Below, piece after piece: positions 1 through 8,547 of a stretch of 64,000 bases of DNA; the stretch's first letter is position 1, and every line of letters begins with the position of its first letter. The stretch covers positions 23,228 to 87,227 of the forward strand of contig NZ_QOKV01000024.1 in the NCBI RefSeq assembly GCF_008365405.1. Direction: 5' to 3'. The translations under genes and the position numbers were made by a program. The notes under the pieces were generated by a model. The model saw nothing but the letters and a program-made list of their open reading frames with translations, was not told the origin of the DNA and ran no database searches. The stretch comes from Azospirillum brasilense. GTDB taxonomy: Bacteria; Pseudomonadota; Alphaproteobacteria; Azospirillales; Azospirillaceae.

Positions 1-822
1 GTCGCGCGCTCCCTCACCGGACGGGCCGGGCTGCTGCTCGCGGCGGCGCTGGCGGTGCCGCTGGCCCTGGCCGCCCTTCTGCTGCCGCTCGATCCGTCCG
101 CCATGGATCTCGGGCAGGCCTGGGCTGGTCCGTCCGCCGCCCACCCGCTGGGCTGCGACGGGCTGGGCCGCGACGTCGCCGCCCGGCTGATCGCCGGAAC
201 GGGGACCTCCTTCGCCATCGCCGGGCTGGCGCTCGCTCTGGCGGTGGGGCTGGGCGTCGCGTCGGGCGGGGTGGCCGGCTGGATCGGCGGGCGCACGGAC
301 GCGGCGGTGCTTCGGCTGGCCGACCTGCTGCACGGCTTTCCCGAACTGTCCCTCGCCATCGTCGCCGCCGCGCTGCTGGGTCCGGGCACCGAGGCCATGG
401 TGCTGACACTCGCCCTGGCGGCGTGGCCTTCGCAGGTTCGCTGGTGCCGGGCGCTGGCCCTGTCCAACCGGACCGCCGAGCATGTGAGGGCCTCCGCCGC
501 CCTCGGCGCGGGACCGCTGCACACGGTCCGCCGCCATTTGTTGCCGGCGGTCGCCGGGCCGGTCGCCATCCGCGCCGCCCTGTCCATCGGCCCGGTCATG
601 GTGGCGGAGGCGACGCTGAGCGGTCTCGGTCTGGGCATCCAGGAACCGGCGGTGTCGCTGGGCACGCTGATCCGCGACGGGCTGGCCGACCTGCGCGACG
701 CCCCCCACCTGATCGCCGCGACGACGGTCACCGTCGCCGCCATCGCGCTCGCCGTCAACCTGCTGGCCGAAGGGCTGCGCGAGGGCCTCGACCCGCGAGG
801 AACGCCGTTCTGCCGGCCGTGA
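1..822 (+). CDS. ABC transporter permease, DppC/OppC type (5' end outside window)
   Basis: Inner-membrane permease subunit of a peptide/nickel-type ABC importer. The frame is already open at base 1, so the first residues lie outside the window; 273 residues are present, close to the usual 270-300. The motif HPLGCDGLGRDV near residue 50 is typical of DppC, where a related HPLGTD..GRD element precedes the second membrane helix. The cytoplasmic EAA loop is seen around residues 160-190 (RASAALGAGPLHTVRRHLLP). About five hydrophobic helices are visible. Partner genes (DppB, ATPases, binding protein) must lie upstream. It converges on the GntR gene with 13 bp between stops. Substrate cannot be told from this subunit. 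Confidence 0.9.
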   Translation, partial: VARSLTGRAGLLLAAALAVPLALAALLLPLDPSAMDLGQAWAGPSAAHPLGCDGLGRDVAARLIAGTGTSFAIAGLALALAVGLGVASGGVAGWIGGRTDAAVLRLADLLHGFPELSLAIVAAALLGPGTEAMVLTLALAAWPSQVRWCRALALSNRTAEHVRASAALGAGPLHTVRRHLLPAVAGPVAIRAALSIGPVMVAEATLSGLGLGIQEPAVSLGTLIRDGLADLRDAPHLIAATTVTVAAIALAVNLLAEGLREGLDPRGTPFCRP

Positions 823-835
823 TGGCTGCCGCCTC

Positions 836-1606
836 TCAGCGCCGCTGCAACGACATGGTGTAGCGGAAACCGGCGCCCGGATGGGTGTTGACGGCGATCT
901 CCACCAGACGGCCGTCGTCGGTGAAATAGCGCCGGGTGATGACGAGGATCGGCGACTGCGGCGGGACATGCAGGCGCGAGGCGACGTTGAGGCTGGCCGG
1001 AGCCGCCTCGATGTCCTGCATCACCTCGGCGATGCGCACACCGTAGCGCTGCTCCAGAACCGTGTAGATGGCGTACTGCACCACCTCCAGGTTGCGCACC
1101 ACGTCGGAGAAGGCGGCGTCGATGTAGACCTCGACGTAGGAGAAGGGTTCCGACGTCTCGCGGGTGCGGCGCAGCGCGCTGATGCGGAACCACTGCGTCT
1201 CGGGACGGCAGCCCAGCCGGCCGGCCAGATCCTCCTCCACGATGATGCGGTCGACGGAGAGGATTTCCAGCCGGGTCGAGGTGGCGTACTGCACCAGCTC
1301 GTCCAAGGAACTGATGGAGTTGACGAAGCGCCCGTCGGCGCGGCGCGCCGCCAGGACCGAACCCGATCCTTGGCGGCGCAGGATGTAGCCCATCTCCTGA
1401 AGCCGGCGCAGCGCCTCGCGCACCGTGTGGCGGCTGACGGCGAAGCGGCTGCACAGCTCCTGCTCGGTCGGCAGGCGGTCGCCGACGGCATAGGCGCCGG
1501 CGTCGATCTCCTCCAGCAGGGTGCGGACGATCTCCTGGTAGAGCGGGGTTTCCGCCCGCTCCGCCGCACCGCTGTTGTCCTTCAGGCTGTCCGCTTCTTC
1601 CGACAT
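836..1606 (-). CDS. GntR-family regulator with UTRA domain (HutC subfamily), copy 1
   Basis: Ligand-responsive DNA-binding regulator. A winged helix spans roughly residues 20-90, with the signature GDRLPTEQELCSRFAVSRHT and the wing motif RRQGSGSVLA. A UTRA effector-binding domain fills the remainder to residue about 245. I chose the ATG at 1606 because GAGGGATGCG just upstream serves as its ribosome site; an ATG four codons earlier (1618) is also open. It lies downstream of dctM (81 bp), on the same strand as the TRAP and amidase genes. It is clearly similar to the second GntR at 5298-6062 (shared GSGSVL, SSTRLE/TSTRLE and ILVIxRxY elements), so the two look like paralogues. Likely ligand: a metabolite of this cluster (inference). 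Confidence 0.9.
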   Translation of the reverse strand: MSEEADSLKDNSGAAERAETPLYQEIVRTLLEEIDAGAYAVGDRLPTEQELCSRFAVSRHTVREALRRLQEMGYILRRQGSGSVLAARRADGRFVNSISSLDELVQYATSTRLEILSVDRIIVEEDLAGRLGCRPETQWFRISALRRTRETSEPFSYVEVYIDAAFSDVVRNLEVVQYAIYTVLEQRYGVRIAEVMQDIEAAPASLNVASRLHVPPQSPILVITRRYFTDDGRLVEIAVNTHPGAGFRYTMSLQRR

Positions 1607-1687
1607 CGCATCCCTCATGATGCCGGAAGATGGACGAGCCGGGGCGCCGATGCAACCGGCGTACGAGGATGTTCCGCGAGGGACGGC

Positions 1688-2959
1688 TTAGGTGAGCAGA
1701 ACCAGCGACAGGGCCGGGAAGGCGTTGATGGCGACCAGCGCGACAACCCGCATTCCGTAGAAGGGCAGCACCCCCTTCACGATGGAATGGAGCGGCATCT
1801 TGGTGATGCGGCTCATCACGAACAGGTTCAGGCCGACCGGCGGGGTCAGGGTCGCCACCTCGACCAGTGCGGTCATGATGACGGCGAAGTGGATCGGATT
1901 CACCCCCACCGCCTGCGCCATCGGGAACAGGATCGGCGCCAGCAGCACGATCATCGACACGCCGTCCAGGAACATGCCGATGACCAGCAGCAGCAGGTTG
2001 ACGGCCAGCAGGAACTCGAAGGGGGAGACCTGCGCCTCCTTGAGCATCGCGGTCAGCTCGGCGGACAGGCCGAGGCGGGTCAGCACCGCGGTCAGCAGGC
2101 CGGAGCCGAGCAGCACGCCGTAGATCATCACGGTCTGGAGCACCGACTCCCGCGCCGTCTCCCACACCGCGACGAGGTTGGCCGTGCGGTAGACCACCGT
2201 CACCAGGACGACCGCGTAGATGGCGGCCAGCGCCGACACCTCGGTCGGGGTGAACCAGCCCATGTAGATCGTGCCGATGATGAGCACCGGCATCATCAGC
2301 GCCCCGGCCGCACCCGGCAGGCGCTGGCCGAAGCCCTTCCAGTCCGGACGCTCGCCGACATGGCCGTAGCCCTTGAGCCGGCTGACGATCAGCGTGGTGA
2401 GGCCGAGCAGGAACGCCTCGAACAGGCCGGGCACGATGCCGGCGATGAACAGGTCGGTGATCGGCAGCCCGACGATGGAACCGATCAGGATGAAGGTCAG
2501 CGACGGCGGGATCATCAGGCCCAGCGTGCCGCAGACCGCCACCAGCGAGGCGGCGAAGCGGGGCGGATAGCCCTCCTTCGGCATCAGCTTCACCGCTGCC
2601 GGGCCGAGCGCCACGGCGCAGGCCACCGACGAGCCGTTGACCGCCGCGAAGAACACGCTGGACATGGCCAGCGCCAGGGCGATGCCGCCGCGGAAGTAGC
2701 GGATGATCGTCCCGACCAGCTCCAGGATGACCAGCGCGAGGTTGCCGCGCGACATCAGGTTGCCGGCGAAGATGAAGAACGGGATGCAGACCAGCGCGTA
2801 TTTGTCCACGGAATCCCAGGCCATCTGCGCGACCAGCACGACCGGGATGTTGAAATTGAAGGTCAGCAGGCCGACCGCGATGACGCCCAGCGCCAAGGCG
2901 ATGTGCACGCCCGCCGCCACGAAGAACAGCAGGCTGACGACGGCGACGATGGTGGTCAT
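1688..2959 (-). CDS. dctM: TRAP transporter large permease DctM
   Basis: Membrane channel subunit of a tripartite ATP-independent periplasmic (TRAP) transporter, which uses the ion gradient to import solutes such as dicarboxylates. At 423 residues it is the normal DctM length, with about 12 hydrophobic helices and the conserved MIPPSLTFILIGSIVGLP segment and TPPVGLNLFV near the C-terminus. A strong ribosome site (GGGAGGAAACACC before ATG) fixes the start. dctQ ends 29 bp upstream. The cognate binding protein is most likely dctP at 12949-13980, which is about 9 kb away on the other strand. Confidence 0.95.
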   Translation of the reverse strand: MTTIVAVVSLLFFVAAGVHIALALGVIAVGLLTFNFNIPVVLVAQMAWDSVDKYALVCIPFFIFAGNLMSRGNLALVILELVGTIIRYFRGGIALALAMSSVFFAAVNGSSVACAVALGPAAVKLMPKEGYPPRFAASLVAVCGTLGLMIPPSLTFILIGSIVGLPITDLFIAGIVPGLFEAFLLGLTTLIVSRLKGYGHVGERPDWKGFGQRLPGAAGALMMPVLIIGTIYMGWFTPTEVSALAAIYAVVLVTVVYRTANLVAVWETARESVLQTVMIYGVLLGSGLLTAVLTRLGLSAELTAMLKEAQVSPFEFLLAVNLLLLVIGMFLDGVSMIVLLAPILFPMAQAVGVNPIHFAVIMTALVEVATLTPPVGLNLFVMSRITKMPLHSIVKGVLPFYGMRVVALVAINAFPALSLVLLT

Positions 2960-2988
2960 GGTGTTTCCTCCCCTGTTTCAGCCGTCGT

Positions 2989-3612
2989 TCAGAGATTCTC
3001 GCCCTCGGCGGGCGGATCGGGGTCGTGGCCGCGCAGCAGCAGGATGATGTTGCCGACGAAGGCGAAGCCGTAGAGCACCCCGCCCAGCGGCAGCACCAGC
3101 CGGACCGTCCACAGCGGCAGGTCGAGGTTGGACTCGGTGAACATGCCGATGGCCTGGAGATGCGTGACCTCCTGATACCCGGCGATCACCAGAAGCACGC
3201 TGAAGGCCAGCCCGATCAGGCTGTTGAGCCAGGCGAAGGCCAGCCGCACCCGGTGCGGCATCATGTTCAGCAGCAGGTCCATGCGGATGTAATGGCCGTG
3301 CCGCGTGCCGACACCCAGCGACAGGAGCACGCTCCACACCACCAGGAAGCGGACCAGCTCCTCCGCCCACCAATGGCTTTCCGACAGGAGGGAGCGGCTG
3401 GACGCCTCGTAGAACATGAAGCCGATGGCCGCCATCATCAGGATGGTGGCGACGTTCAGGAGGATGCGGTCCTCGATGAAGCTCCACCAGCCCGGCAGAC
3501 CGCGCCCCGGCGACGCGGCGGCGTCCGCCGCGGGCGACGTCGCCTGGGTGTGCGGGGCCGCGGAGGTCGCCGCGGACGTCCCCGCGGACGTCATAGAATC
3601 GGTTCCCGGCAT
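2989..3612 (-). CDS. dctQ: TRAP transporter small permease DctQ
   Basis: Small four-helix membrane subunit that pairs with DctM and the periplasmic binding protein. Four hydrophobic segments are visible after a Ser/Thr/Ala-rich N-terminus, with family features such as SESHWWAEELVRFLVVWSVL and GTRHGHYIRMDLL. Start: the ATG at 3612 has AGGGAG eight bases upstream. An earlier in-frame GTG at 3630 overlaps the stop of the amidase gene (GTGA) and would add six residues; either start leaves translation coupled or nearly so to the amidase. 207 residues from the chosen start. The N-terminal 40-odd residues before the first helix are longer than usual and low-complexity. Confidence 0.92.
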   Translation of the reverse strand: MPGTDSMTSAGTSAATSAAPHTQATSPAADAAASPGRGLPGWWSFIEDRILLNVATILMMAAIGFMFYEASSRSLLSESHWWAEELVRFLVVWSVLLSLGVGTRHGHYIRMDLLLNMMPHRVRLAFAWLNSLIGLAFSVLLVIAGYQEVTHLQAIGMFTESNLDLPLWTVRLVLPLGGVLYGFAFVGNIILLLRGHDPDPPAEGENL

Positions 3613-3626
3613 GGGTGGAACTCCCT

Positions 3627-5015
3627 TCACGAGAAGGCCTGTGTCTGGGGAACGCGGCTCAGCCAGCCGGTGGCGCGCTCATAGGAGTCGGCGATGCGCA
3701 GCAGCGTGGCTTCCGCCTGCGGACGGGCGATGAGCTGCATGGCGATCGGCATCCCGTCCGGATCGAATCCGGCGGGCGTGACGAGCGCCGGCAGGCCGAG
3801 GTAGGAGACCGGACGGGTCAGCGCCGCCACCCCGGCGACCACCGCGGCCATCGCCGGCCCGGCGCCCACGTCGGTCTGCGCGGCGGTTGGCACCCGGCTG
3901 CGCAGGGCGGGGACGAACAGCGCGTCGCACTGGGCGAAGGGGCCCTCGACCATCGCCCGGAGGTGAAGCGCGCGAAGCTGCTTCGCCTGAAGGTAGGAGG
4001 CCGCCGGCACCATCAGCCCCTGCAGCAGGCGGGCACGCACCTGCGGGCCGTAGTCCTGCGGACGCTCGCGCAGCCAGGGCGCGTGGACGGCCGCCGCCTC
4101 CGGCGTGAAGACGAGGTTGGCGAGGTCGCCGTAGGGCTCGTGGTCTGGGATGTCCACCTCCACGACGCGGGCGCCGGCGCGCTCCAGCACCGCCCGCGCC
4201 TGCTCCAGCGCGGCGGCCACGGCGGGGTCCAGGCCGTCGTAGTAGAATTGGCGCGGGATGCCCAGCCGCAGCCCCTCGATCCCCTGGCCGATGACGTCCA
4301 CGACGTCCGCCCGCCCGGTGATGACCGAGAACAGCGTCGCCGCGTCCTCGGCGCTGCGGGCCAGCGGGCCGACGCAGTCCAGGCTTTCCGACAGCGGCAT
4401 CACGCCGTCCATCGGCGTCGCCCCCTGCGTCGGCTTCAGCCCGACCACGCCGCACAGCGCCGCCGGAAGCCGCACCGACCCGCCGGTGTCCGAGCCCAGC
4501 GAGCCGAAGGCCAGCCGCCCCGCCACCGCCGCACCGGAGCCGGAGGAGGAGCCGCCGGTGATGCGGTCGGGGTCCCAGGGGTTGCGGCAGCGCCCGAGAT
4601 GGGCATTGTGCCCGGTCGGCCCCATGGCGAACTCCGCCATGTGCAGCGTGCCGAGCGTCACCGCCCCCGCCGCGTCCAGCCGCTCCAGCACCGTGGCCGT
4701 CCGCTCCGGCCGGAAGCCGCCGCGGATCGTCGGGGAGCCGCAGGTGCAGCGCTTGCCGGCGCGGTAGAACATGTCCTTGTGGGCCAGTGGCACGCCGTGC
4801 AGCGGCCCGCGCAGCCGTCCGGCCCGCGCCTCCGCGTCGGCGGCGCGGGCGGCGGCCAGCACCTCCTCCGGCTCGACCGACAGGAAAGCGTTGAGCGTCG
4901 GATTCAGCCGGGCGATGCGGTCCAGACAGGCGTCGACCAAGGCCTCCGCCCGCAGCGCGCCGTCGCGGACCGCCCTTGCGGCGTCCGTCAGGGTCAGCGA
5001 TGTGGGATCGGTCAT
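3627..5015 (-). CDS. Amidase-signature hydrolase (AtzE/GatA-like)
   Basis: Cytoplasmic amide hydrolase of the amidase-signature family, 462 residues. The Ser-cisSer-Lys triad is visible: Lys80 in VPLAHKDMF, Ser156 in TGGSSSGSG and nucleophile Ser180 in SDTGGSVRLPAALCG; the 24-residue spacing between the serines is typical. The ATG at 5015 overlaps the stop of the preceding 69-codon gene (ATGA), which settles the start against an open extension upstream. The arrangement of a tiny partner gene coupled to the amidase resembles AtzG-AtzE (carboxybiuret hydrolase) and GatC-GatA. The gene is coupled in turn to dctQ, suggesting that the TRAP system imports the amide or its product. Substrate unknown. 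Confidence 0.92.
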   Translation of the reverse strand: MTDPTSLTLTDAARAVRDGALRAEALVDACLDRIARLNPTLNAFLSVEPEEVLAAARAADAEARAGRLRGPLHGVPLAHKDMFYRAGKRCTCGSPTIRGGFRPERTATVLERLDAAGAVTLGTLHMAEFAMGPTGHNAHLGRCRNPWDPDRITGGSSSGSGAAVAGRLAFGSLGSDTGGSVRLPAALCGVVGLKPTQGATPMDGVMPLSESLDCVGPLARSAEDAATLFSVITGRADVVDVIGQGIEGLRLGIPRQFYYDGLDPAVAAALEQARAVLERAGARVVEVDIPDHEPYGDLANLVFTPEAAAVHAPWLRERPQDYGPQVRARLLQGLMVPAASYLQAKQLRALHLRAMVEGPFAQCDALFVPALRSRVPTAAQTDVGAGPAMAAVVAGVAALTRPVSYLGLPALVTPAGFDPDGMPIAMQLIARPQAEATLLRIADSYERATGWLSRVPQTQAFS

Positions 5016-5221
5016 GCCCGCTCCCCGGCAATGAGCGCGGTATGGGCGCCCAGCGGCACGTCGAACAGCGAGCCGCCGGGATGCGCCGCCGCCAGCACGC
5101 CCGGCACGGCGGCCAGCAGGCGCCCGCACAGGGCGGCGTCGGCGTCGTCCAGGGTCACCCCCTGAATCCTGGCCAGGGTCCGCGCGCAGGCGGCGGCATC
5201 CCCGATGTGGTTTTCCGTCAT
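5012..5221 (-). CDS. Small AtzG-like (DUF4089-type) amidase partner
   Basis: A 69-residue protein with an excellent ribosome site (GGGAGGGAAGGA directly before ATG) and an ATGA overlap with the amidase. The N-terminal 40 residues look helical and the C-terminal part (HPGGSLFDVPLG) looks extended. This is the layout of AtzG/DUF4089 and of GatC, which wrap around and stabilise their amidase partner. The call rests on size, layout and position; residue similarity to DUF4089 is only loose, so AtzG-like is an inference. A profile search against Pfam DUF4089 would settle it. Confidence 0.6.
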   Translation of the reverse strand: MTENHIGDAAACARTLARIQGVTLDDADAALCGRLLAAVPGVLAAAHPGGSLFDVPLGAHTALIAGERA

Positions 5222-5297
5222 TCCTTCCCTCCCGTCCGGTGCTGTCCCCGCGCGGCTCTTCCGGCCGTTCGCCGCGGGCAGGGCCTTAATGGCCCCT

Positions 5298-6062
5298 TTA
5301 CCCGGATCGTTGCAGCGTCATTTCATAGCGGTATCGTCCGGCCGCGTGGCTGCTGACCGCAACCTCCAGCGCGTTTCCTTCGGCGTCCAGATAATGGCGG
5401 ATCACCACCAGGATCGGGGTGCCGACCTCCACCGACAGGCGGGACGCCAGATTGGCGTCCGCCGAGGTGGCCTCGATCGACTGCACGACCTCCTCGATGC
5501 GCAAGCCGTAGCGGCTTTCCAGCACCGCGTAGACGGCGACCGGAAAGGTGCCGATGGCCTGGGCCACGTCGTCGAAGGCGGCGGGCAGGAACACCTCGGT
5601 GTAGCAGAGCGGGGTCCGCTCGCCCGGCTGGCGGCGCAGCGCCACCACCCGGACCCAGGGCGTGTCCGGCTGCGAGCGCAGAAGCTCCGCCGTCCGCCCC
5701 TCCACCAGGATCTTCTCCACCGCCAGCACCTCCAGCCGGGTGGAGGAGGCGTACTGCCCGATCTCCGCGAGGCTGGACAGCGTGTTGTGGAACCGCCCGT
5801 CGGGGCGGGCGGCGGTCACCACCGACCCCGAGCCCTGGCGGCGCGCGATCAGGCCGAGATCCTGGAGCCGGCGCAGCGCCTCCCGCACCGTGTAGCGGCT
5901 GGCGGAGAAGCGCAGGCACAGCTCCTGTTCGGTCGGCAGCCGTTCGCCGACCCCGACCCGCCCGCCCGCGATGTCGGCGCGCAGCGCCTCCAGGATCTCC
6001 TGGAAGCGCGGCCCCTCCGCGGCGGACGGGCGGACGGAGGCCGGGCGAACGGCGGTCTTCAC
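5298..6062 (-). CDS. GntR-family regulator with UTRA domain, copy 2
   Basis: Second HutC-type regulator, 254 residues. The winged helix lies at about 20-90 (GERLPTEQELCLRFSASRYT, then RRQGSGSVV) and is followed by a UTRA domain. Translation starts at a GTG that overlaps the stop of the CoA-transferase gene (GTGA), so it is the last gene of the hydratase/dehydrogenase/CoA-transferase run. It shares long similar stretches with the regulator at 836-1606. A cluster-encoded UTRA protein of this type would be expected to bind a short palindrome; TTGTACGTACAA at 10620 is the best candidate. Effector unknown, plausibly a CoA-pathway acid. Confidence 0.9.
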   Translation of the reverse strand: MKTAVRPASVRPSAAEGPRFQEILEALRADIAGGRVGVGERLPTEQELCLRFSASRYTVREALRRLQDLGLIARRQGSGSVVTAARPDGRFHNTLSSLAEIGQYASSTRLEVLAVEKILVEGRTAELLRSQPDTPWVRVVALRRQPGERTPLCYTEVFLPAAFDDVAQAIGTFPVAVYAVLESRYGLRIEEVVQSIEATSADANLASRLSVEVGTPILVVIRHYLDAEGNALEVAVSSHAAGRYRYEMTLQRSG

Positions 6063-7249
6063 AGCGCCCCCTGCTCGCGCAGGGCGGCGATCCGCTCCGG
6101 CCCGATGCCGATGCGGCCCAGCACGTCCTCGGTGTCGGCGCCCAGCGCCGGGGCGGTGCGGGTGGGCAGCGTCTCACCGCCGATGCGCACCGGCCCGGTC
6201 AGCATCCGCACGCCGTGGGACCCGTCCGGGTAGGAGAAGTCGGCCACCCGGTCGCTGTCGCGGACGAAGGGGTTCTCCAGCGATTGCGCGATGTCGAGGA
6301 CCGGGGCGGCGGGAACCGCGCCGCCGAGGATCTCCACCCACTCCGCCGTGTCGCGCTGGCCGAGCACCTCGTCCAGCAGGACGGTGAGCAGTTCGCGGTT
6401 GGCGAGCCGGTCCTTGAAGCTGCGGAAGCGCGGGTCGTCGCCCCATTCGGGCTTGCCGATCTTGTCGCAGAAGACCGGCCAGAACTTCTCCTTGTTGCAC
6501 ATCACGAACAGCCAGCCGTCGCGCGTGCGGTAGAGCTGCGACGGGGTCAGCGAGGGATGCGCGGAGCGCGGCTCCCGCCCCTGGTTGTGGCCGCCGTTGA
6601 GGTACCAGGTGGCGAGGTAGGTCATGTTGTGCAGCGCCGTGTCGAACAGGCTGACGTCCACGTCCGAGCCCTTGCCGCTGGCCCGCGCCCCGACCACGCC
6701 GGAGACGAGGCCGAAGGCGGTCATCAGGCCGGTCATCATGTCGACCACCGACATGCCGAAGCGGGCGGGCGGGCCGTCCGGCTCGCCGGTCACCGACAGG
6801 TAGCCGGCCTCCGCCTGCATCAGATAGTCGTAGCCCGGCCAGGCCCGCCGAGGCCCCGTGCGCCCATAGGCGGACAGGTGGGCGCAGACGATCTTCGGGT
6901 TGACCGCCTTCAGATGCTCGTAGGTCAACCCCAGCTTGTCCGGCAGGTCGCCGCGCAGGTTGTCCAGCACGGCGTCGGCGTGGCGCACCAGCTCGTGCAG
7001 CACCGCCATGCCCTCGGGGTGCTTCAGGTTGAGGGTGATGCTGCGCTTGTTGCGGTTGAAGGACTGGTAGAAGTGGCTGTTGCCGGGTCCGAAGAAATGG
7101 GGGCCGACATGCCGGCCGACCTCGCCGCCTTCGGCGGGATTCTCGACCTTGATGACTTCGGCCCCGAGATCGGCCAGCAGCATGGTGCCGAACGGGCCGG
7201 CGCCGTATTGCTCCACGGCGATGACGGTGACGCCTTCGAGGGGTAGCAC
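6059..7249 (-). CDS. Family III (CaiB/BaiF) CoA-transferase
   Basis: Transfers CoA between acyl-CoA and a carboxylic acid to activate a substrate. 396 residues, normal for the family. Family features: GAGPFGTMLLADLGAEVIKVE at the N-terminus, NRNKRSITLNLKHPEG, and GEPDGPPARFGMSVVDMMTG, the region holding the conserved aspartates of the active site. I chose GTG at 7249 because a ribosome site (AGGGAGA) sits six bases upstream; the frame stays open 20 codons further, into a dispersed repeat. In the context of a MaoC hydratase and a CitE lyase it would form the CoA ester of the pathway substrate, for example itaconyl-CoA (inference). Confidence 0.93.
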   Translation of the reverse strand: MLPLEGVTVIAVEQYGAGPFGTMLLADLGAEVIKVENPAEGGEVGRHVGPHFFGPGNSHFYQSFNRNKRSITLNLKHPEGMAVLHELVRHADAVLDNLRGDLPDKLGLTYEHLKAVNPKIVCAHLSAYGRTGPRRAWPGYDYLMQAEAGYLSVTGEPDGPPARFGMSVVDMMTGLMTAFGLVSGVVGARASGKGSDVDVSLFDTALHNMTYLATWYLNGGHNQGREPRSAHPSLTPSQLYRTRDGWLFVMCNKEKFWPVFCDKIGKPEWGDDPRFRSFKDRLANRELLTVLLDEVLGQRDTAEWVEILGGAVPAAPVLDIAQSLENPFVRDSDRVADFSYPDGSHGVRMLTGPVRIGGETLPTRTAPALGADTEDVLGRIGIGPERIAALREQGAL

Positions 7250-7298
7250 GCGGTGTCTCCCTGATGGGGGTGTGCGGGGTTGTGGGGTGTGGTTGCGA

Positions 7299-7341
7299 TG
7301 AGCCCCCACCCAACCCTCCCCCGCTGACGCAGGGGAGGGAT
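7299..7341. repeat. Dispersed CCCTCCCC-type intergenic repeat
   Basis: Short inverted-repeat element between the CoA-transferase and acyl-CoA dehydrogenase genes. A pyrimidine-rich arm (CCCAACCCTCCCCCGCT) is followed by AGGGGAGGGA. The same kind of element is seen at 27538-27651, 57706-57851 and 63742-63782. Confidence 0.7.
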
Positions 7342-7348
7342 TTTCTCC

Positions 7349-8524
7349 TCACACCGGATTCTGCTCGATCAGCCGCTTGGCGATGATGATGCGCTGGATC
7401 TCGTTGGTGCCCTCGCCGATGCACAGCAGGGGGGCGTCGCGGTAGAGCCGTTCCACCACGAACTCCTTGGAGTAGCCGTAGCCGCCGTGGATGCGCATGG
7501 CGTCCAGGGAGTTCTCCACCGCCGCTTCGGAGGCGAAGAGCTTGGCCATGCCGGCCTCGTAGTCGCAGCGTTCGCCGCGGTCGAGCGCCTTGGCCGCCTG
7601 CTGCACGAGGAGGCGCGCCGCGGAGACGCGGGTCGCCATGTCGGCCAGCTTCATCGCCACGGCCTGATGCTCGTGGATCGGCTTGCCGAAGGTCTTGCGC
7701 TGCTGGCTGTACTTGACGGATTCGTCCAGAGCCGCCTGGGCGACGCCGACGCCGCGCGACGCCACGTTGACGCGGCCCAGCTCCAGGCCGGAGATGGCGC
7801 AGGCCATGCCGCGGCCCTCGACCCCGCCGATCAGCCGGTCGGCCGGAACGCGGTAGTCCTCGAAGACCAGCTCGGCGGAATCGATGCCCTTGTAGCCCAG
7901 CTTCTCCAGCTTGCGGCTGACCTTGAAGCCCGGCCCCTTCTCGGCCAGGAACATCGTCATGCCCTTGTGGCGAGGCTGCGCCGTCGGGTCGGTCTTGACC
8001 AGCAGGGCGAAGCAGCTTCCCTGGATGCCGTTGGTGATCCAGGTCTTGGAGCCGTTGATGACGTAGTCGTCGCCGTCGCGCTTGGCCACCGTGCGGATGG
8101 CCTGGAGATCGGTGCCGCAGTCCGGCTCGGTCAAAGCGAGGCCGCCGCGCAGCTCGCCGGTGGCGAAGCGGGGCAGGAATGCCGCCTTCTGCTCCTCCGT
8201 CCCCGTCTTGGTGACGATGAAGGCCATGATGAGGTGCGAGTTGATGATGCCGGACAGCGACATCCACACCGACGAGATGCGCTCGATCATCTTGGCGTAG
8301 GTCGAGGGGCGCAGGCCGAGCCCGCCGTATTCCTCGGGGATCGTCGCCCCGAACAGGCCCAACTCCTTCATCCGCTCGACGATCTCGTCGGGGTAGGCGT
8401 CGTCATGCTCCAGCTTCAGGGCGACCGGCCGGACGTGGCGGTCGAGGAAGCGGTCCACGCTGTCGAGGATCAGGCGGTCCTGCTCGTCGCGTTCCGCGTC
8501 GGTCATGGTGTTGGCGTCGCTCAT
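7349..8524 (-). CDS. Acyl-CoA dehydrogenase
   Basis: FAD enzyme that oxidises an acyl-CoA to the 2,3-enoyl-CoA. 391 residues from the ATG at 8524; a second ATG six codons in (MTDAERDEQ) is also possible. The three family parts are present: the helical N-terminus with FGATIPEEYGGLG, the FAD/substrate segment LTEPDCGTDLQAIRT and KTWITNG, and the C-terminal IHGGYGYSKEFVVER with the catalytic-glutamate motif IGEGTNEIQR. The next gene upstream (MmgE/PrpD) is 23 bp away. In the P. aeruginosa itaconate cluster an acyl-CoA dehydrogenase sits in the same company. A methylsuccinyl-CoA-type substrate would fit but is not demonstrated. Confidence 0.95.
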   Translation of the reverse strand: MSDANTMTDAERDEQDRLILDSVDRFLDRHVRPVALKLEHDDAYPDEIVERMKELGLFGATIPEEYGGLGLRPSTYAKMIERISSVWMSLSGIINSHLIMAFIVTKTGTEEQKAAFLPRFATGELRGGLALTEPDCGTDLQAIRTVAKRDGDDYVINGSKTWITNGIQGSCFALLVKTDPTAQPRHKGMTMFLAEKGPGFKVSRKLEKLGYKGIDSAELVFEDYRVPADRLIGGVEGRGMACAISGLELGRVNVASRGVGVAQAALDESVKYSQQRKTFGKPIHEHQAVAMKLADMATRVSAARLLVQQAAKALDRGERCDYEAGMAKLFASEAAVENSLDAMRIHGGYGYSKEFVVERLYRDAPLLCIGEGTNEIQRIIIAKRLIEQNPV

Positions 8525-8547
8525 GGCGTGTTTCCCGGATTGAATGG

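Noticed and set aside
881..3073. Long open plus-strand frame opposite the GntR and dctM genes
   Set aside because: Biased composition (Gln/Arg/Asp/His-rich) and no motif; it is the complement of real GC-rich genes with a strong family match.
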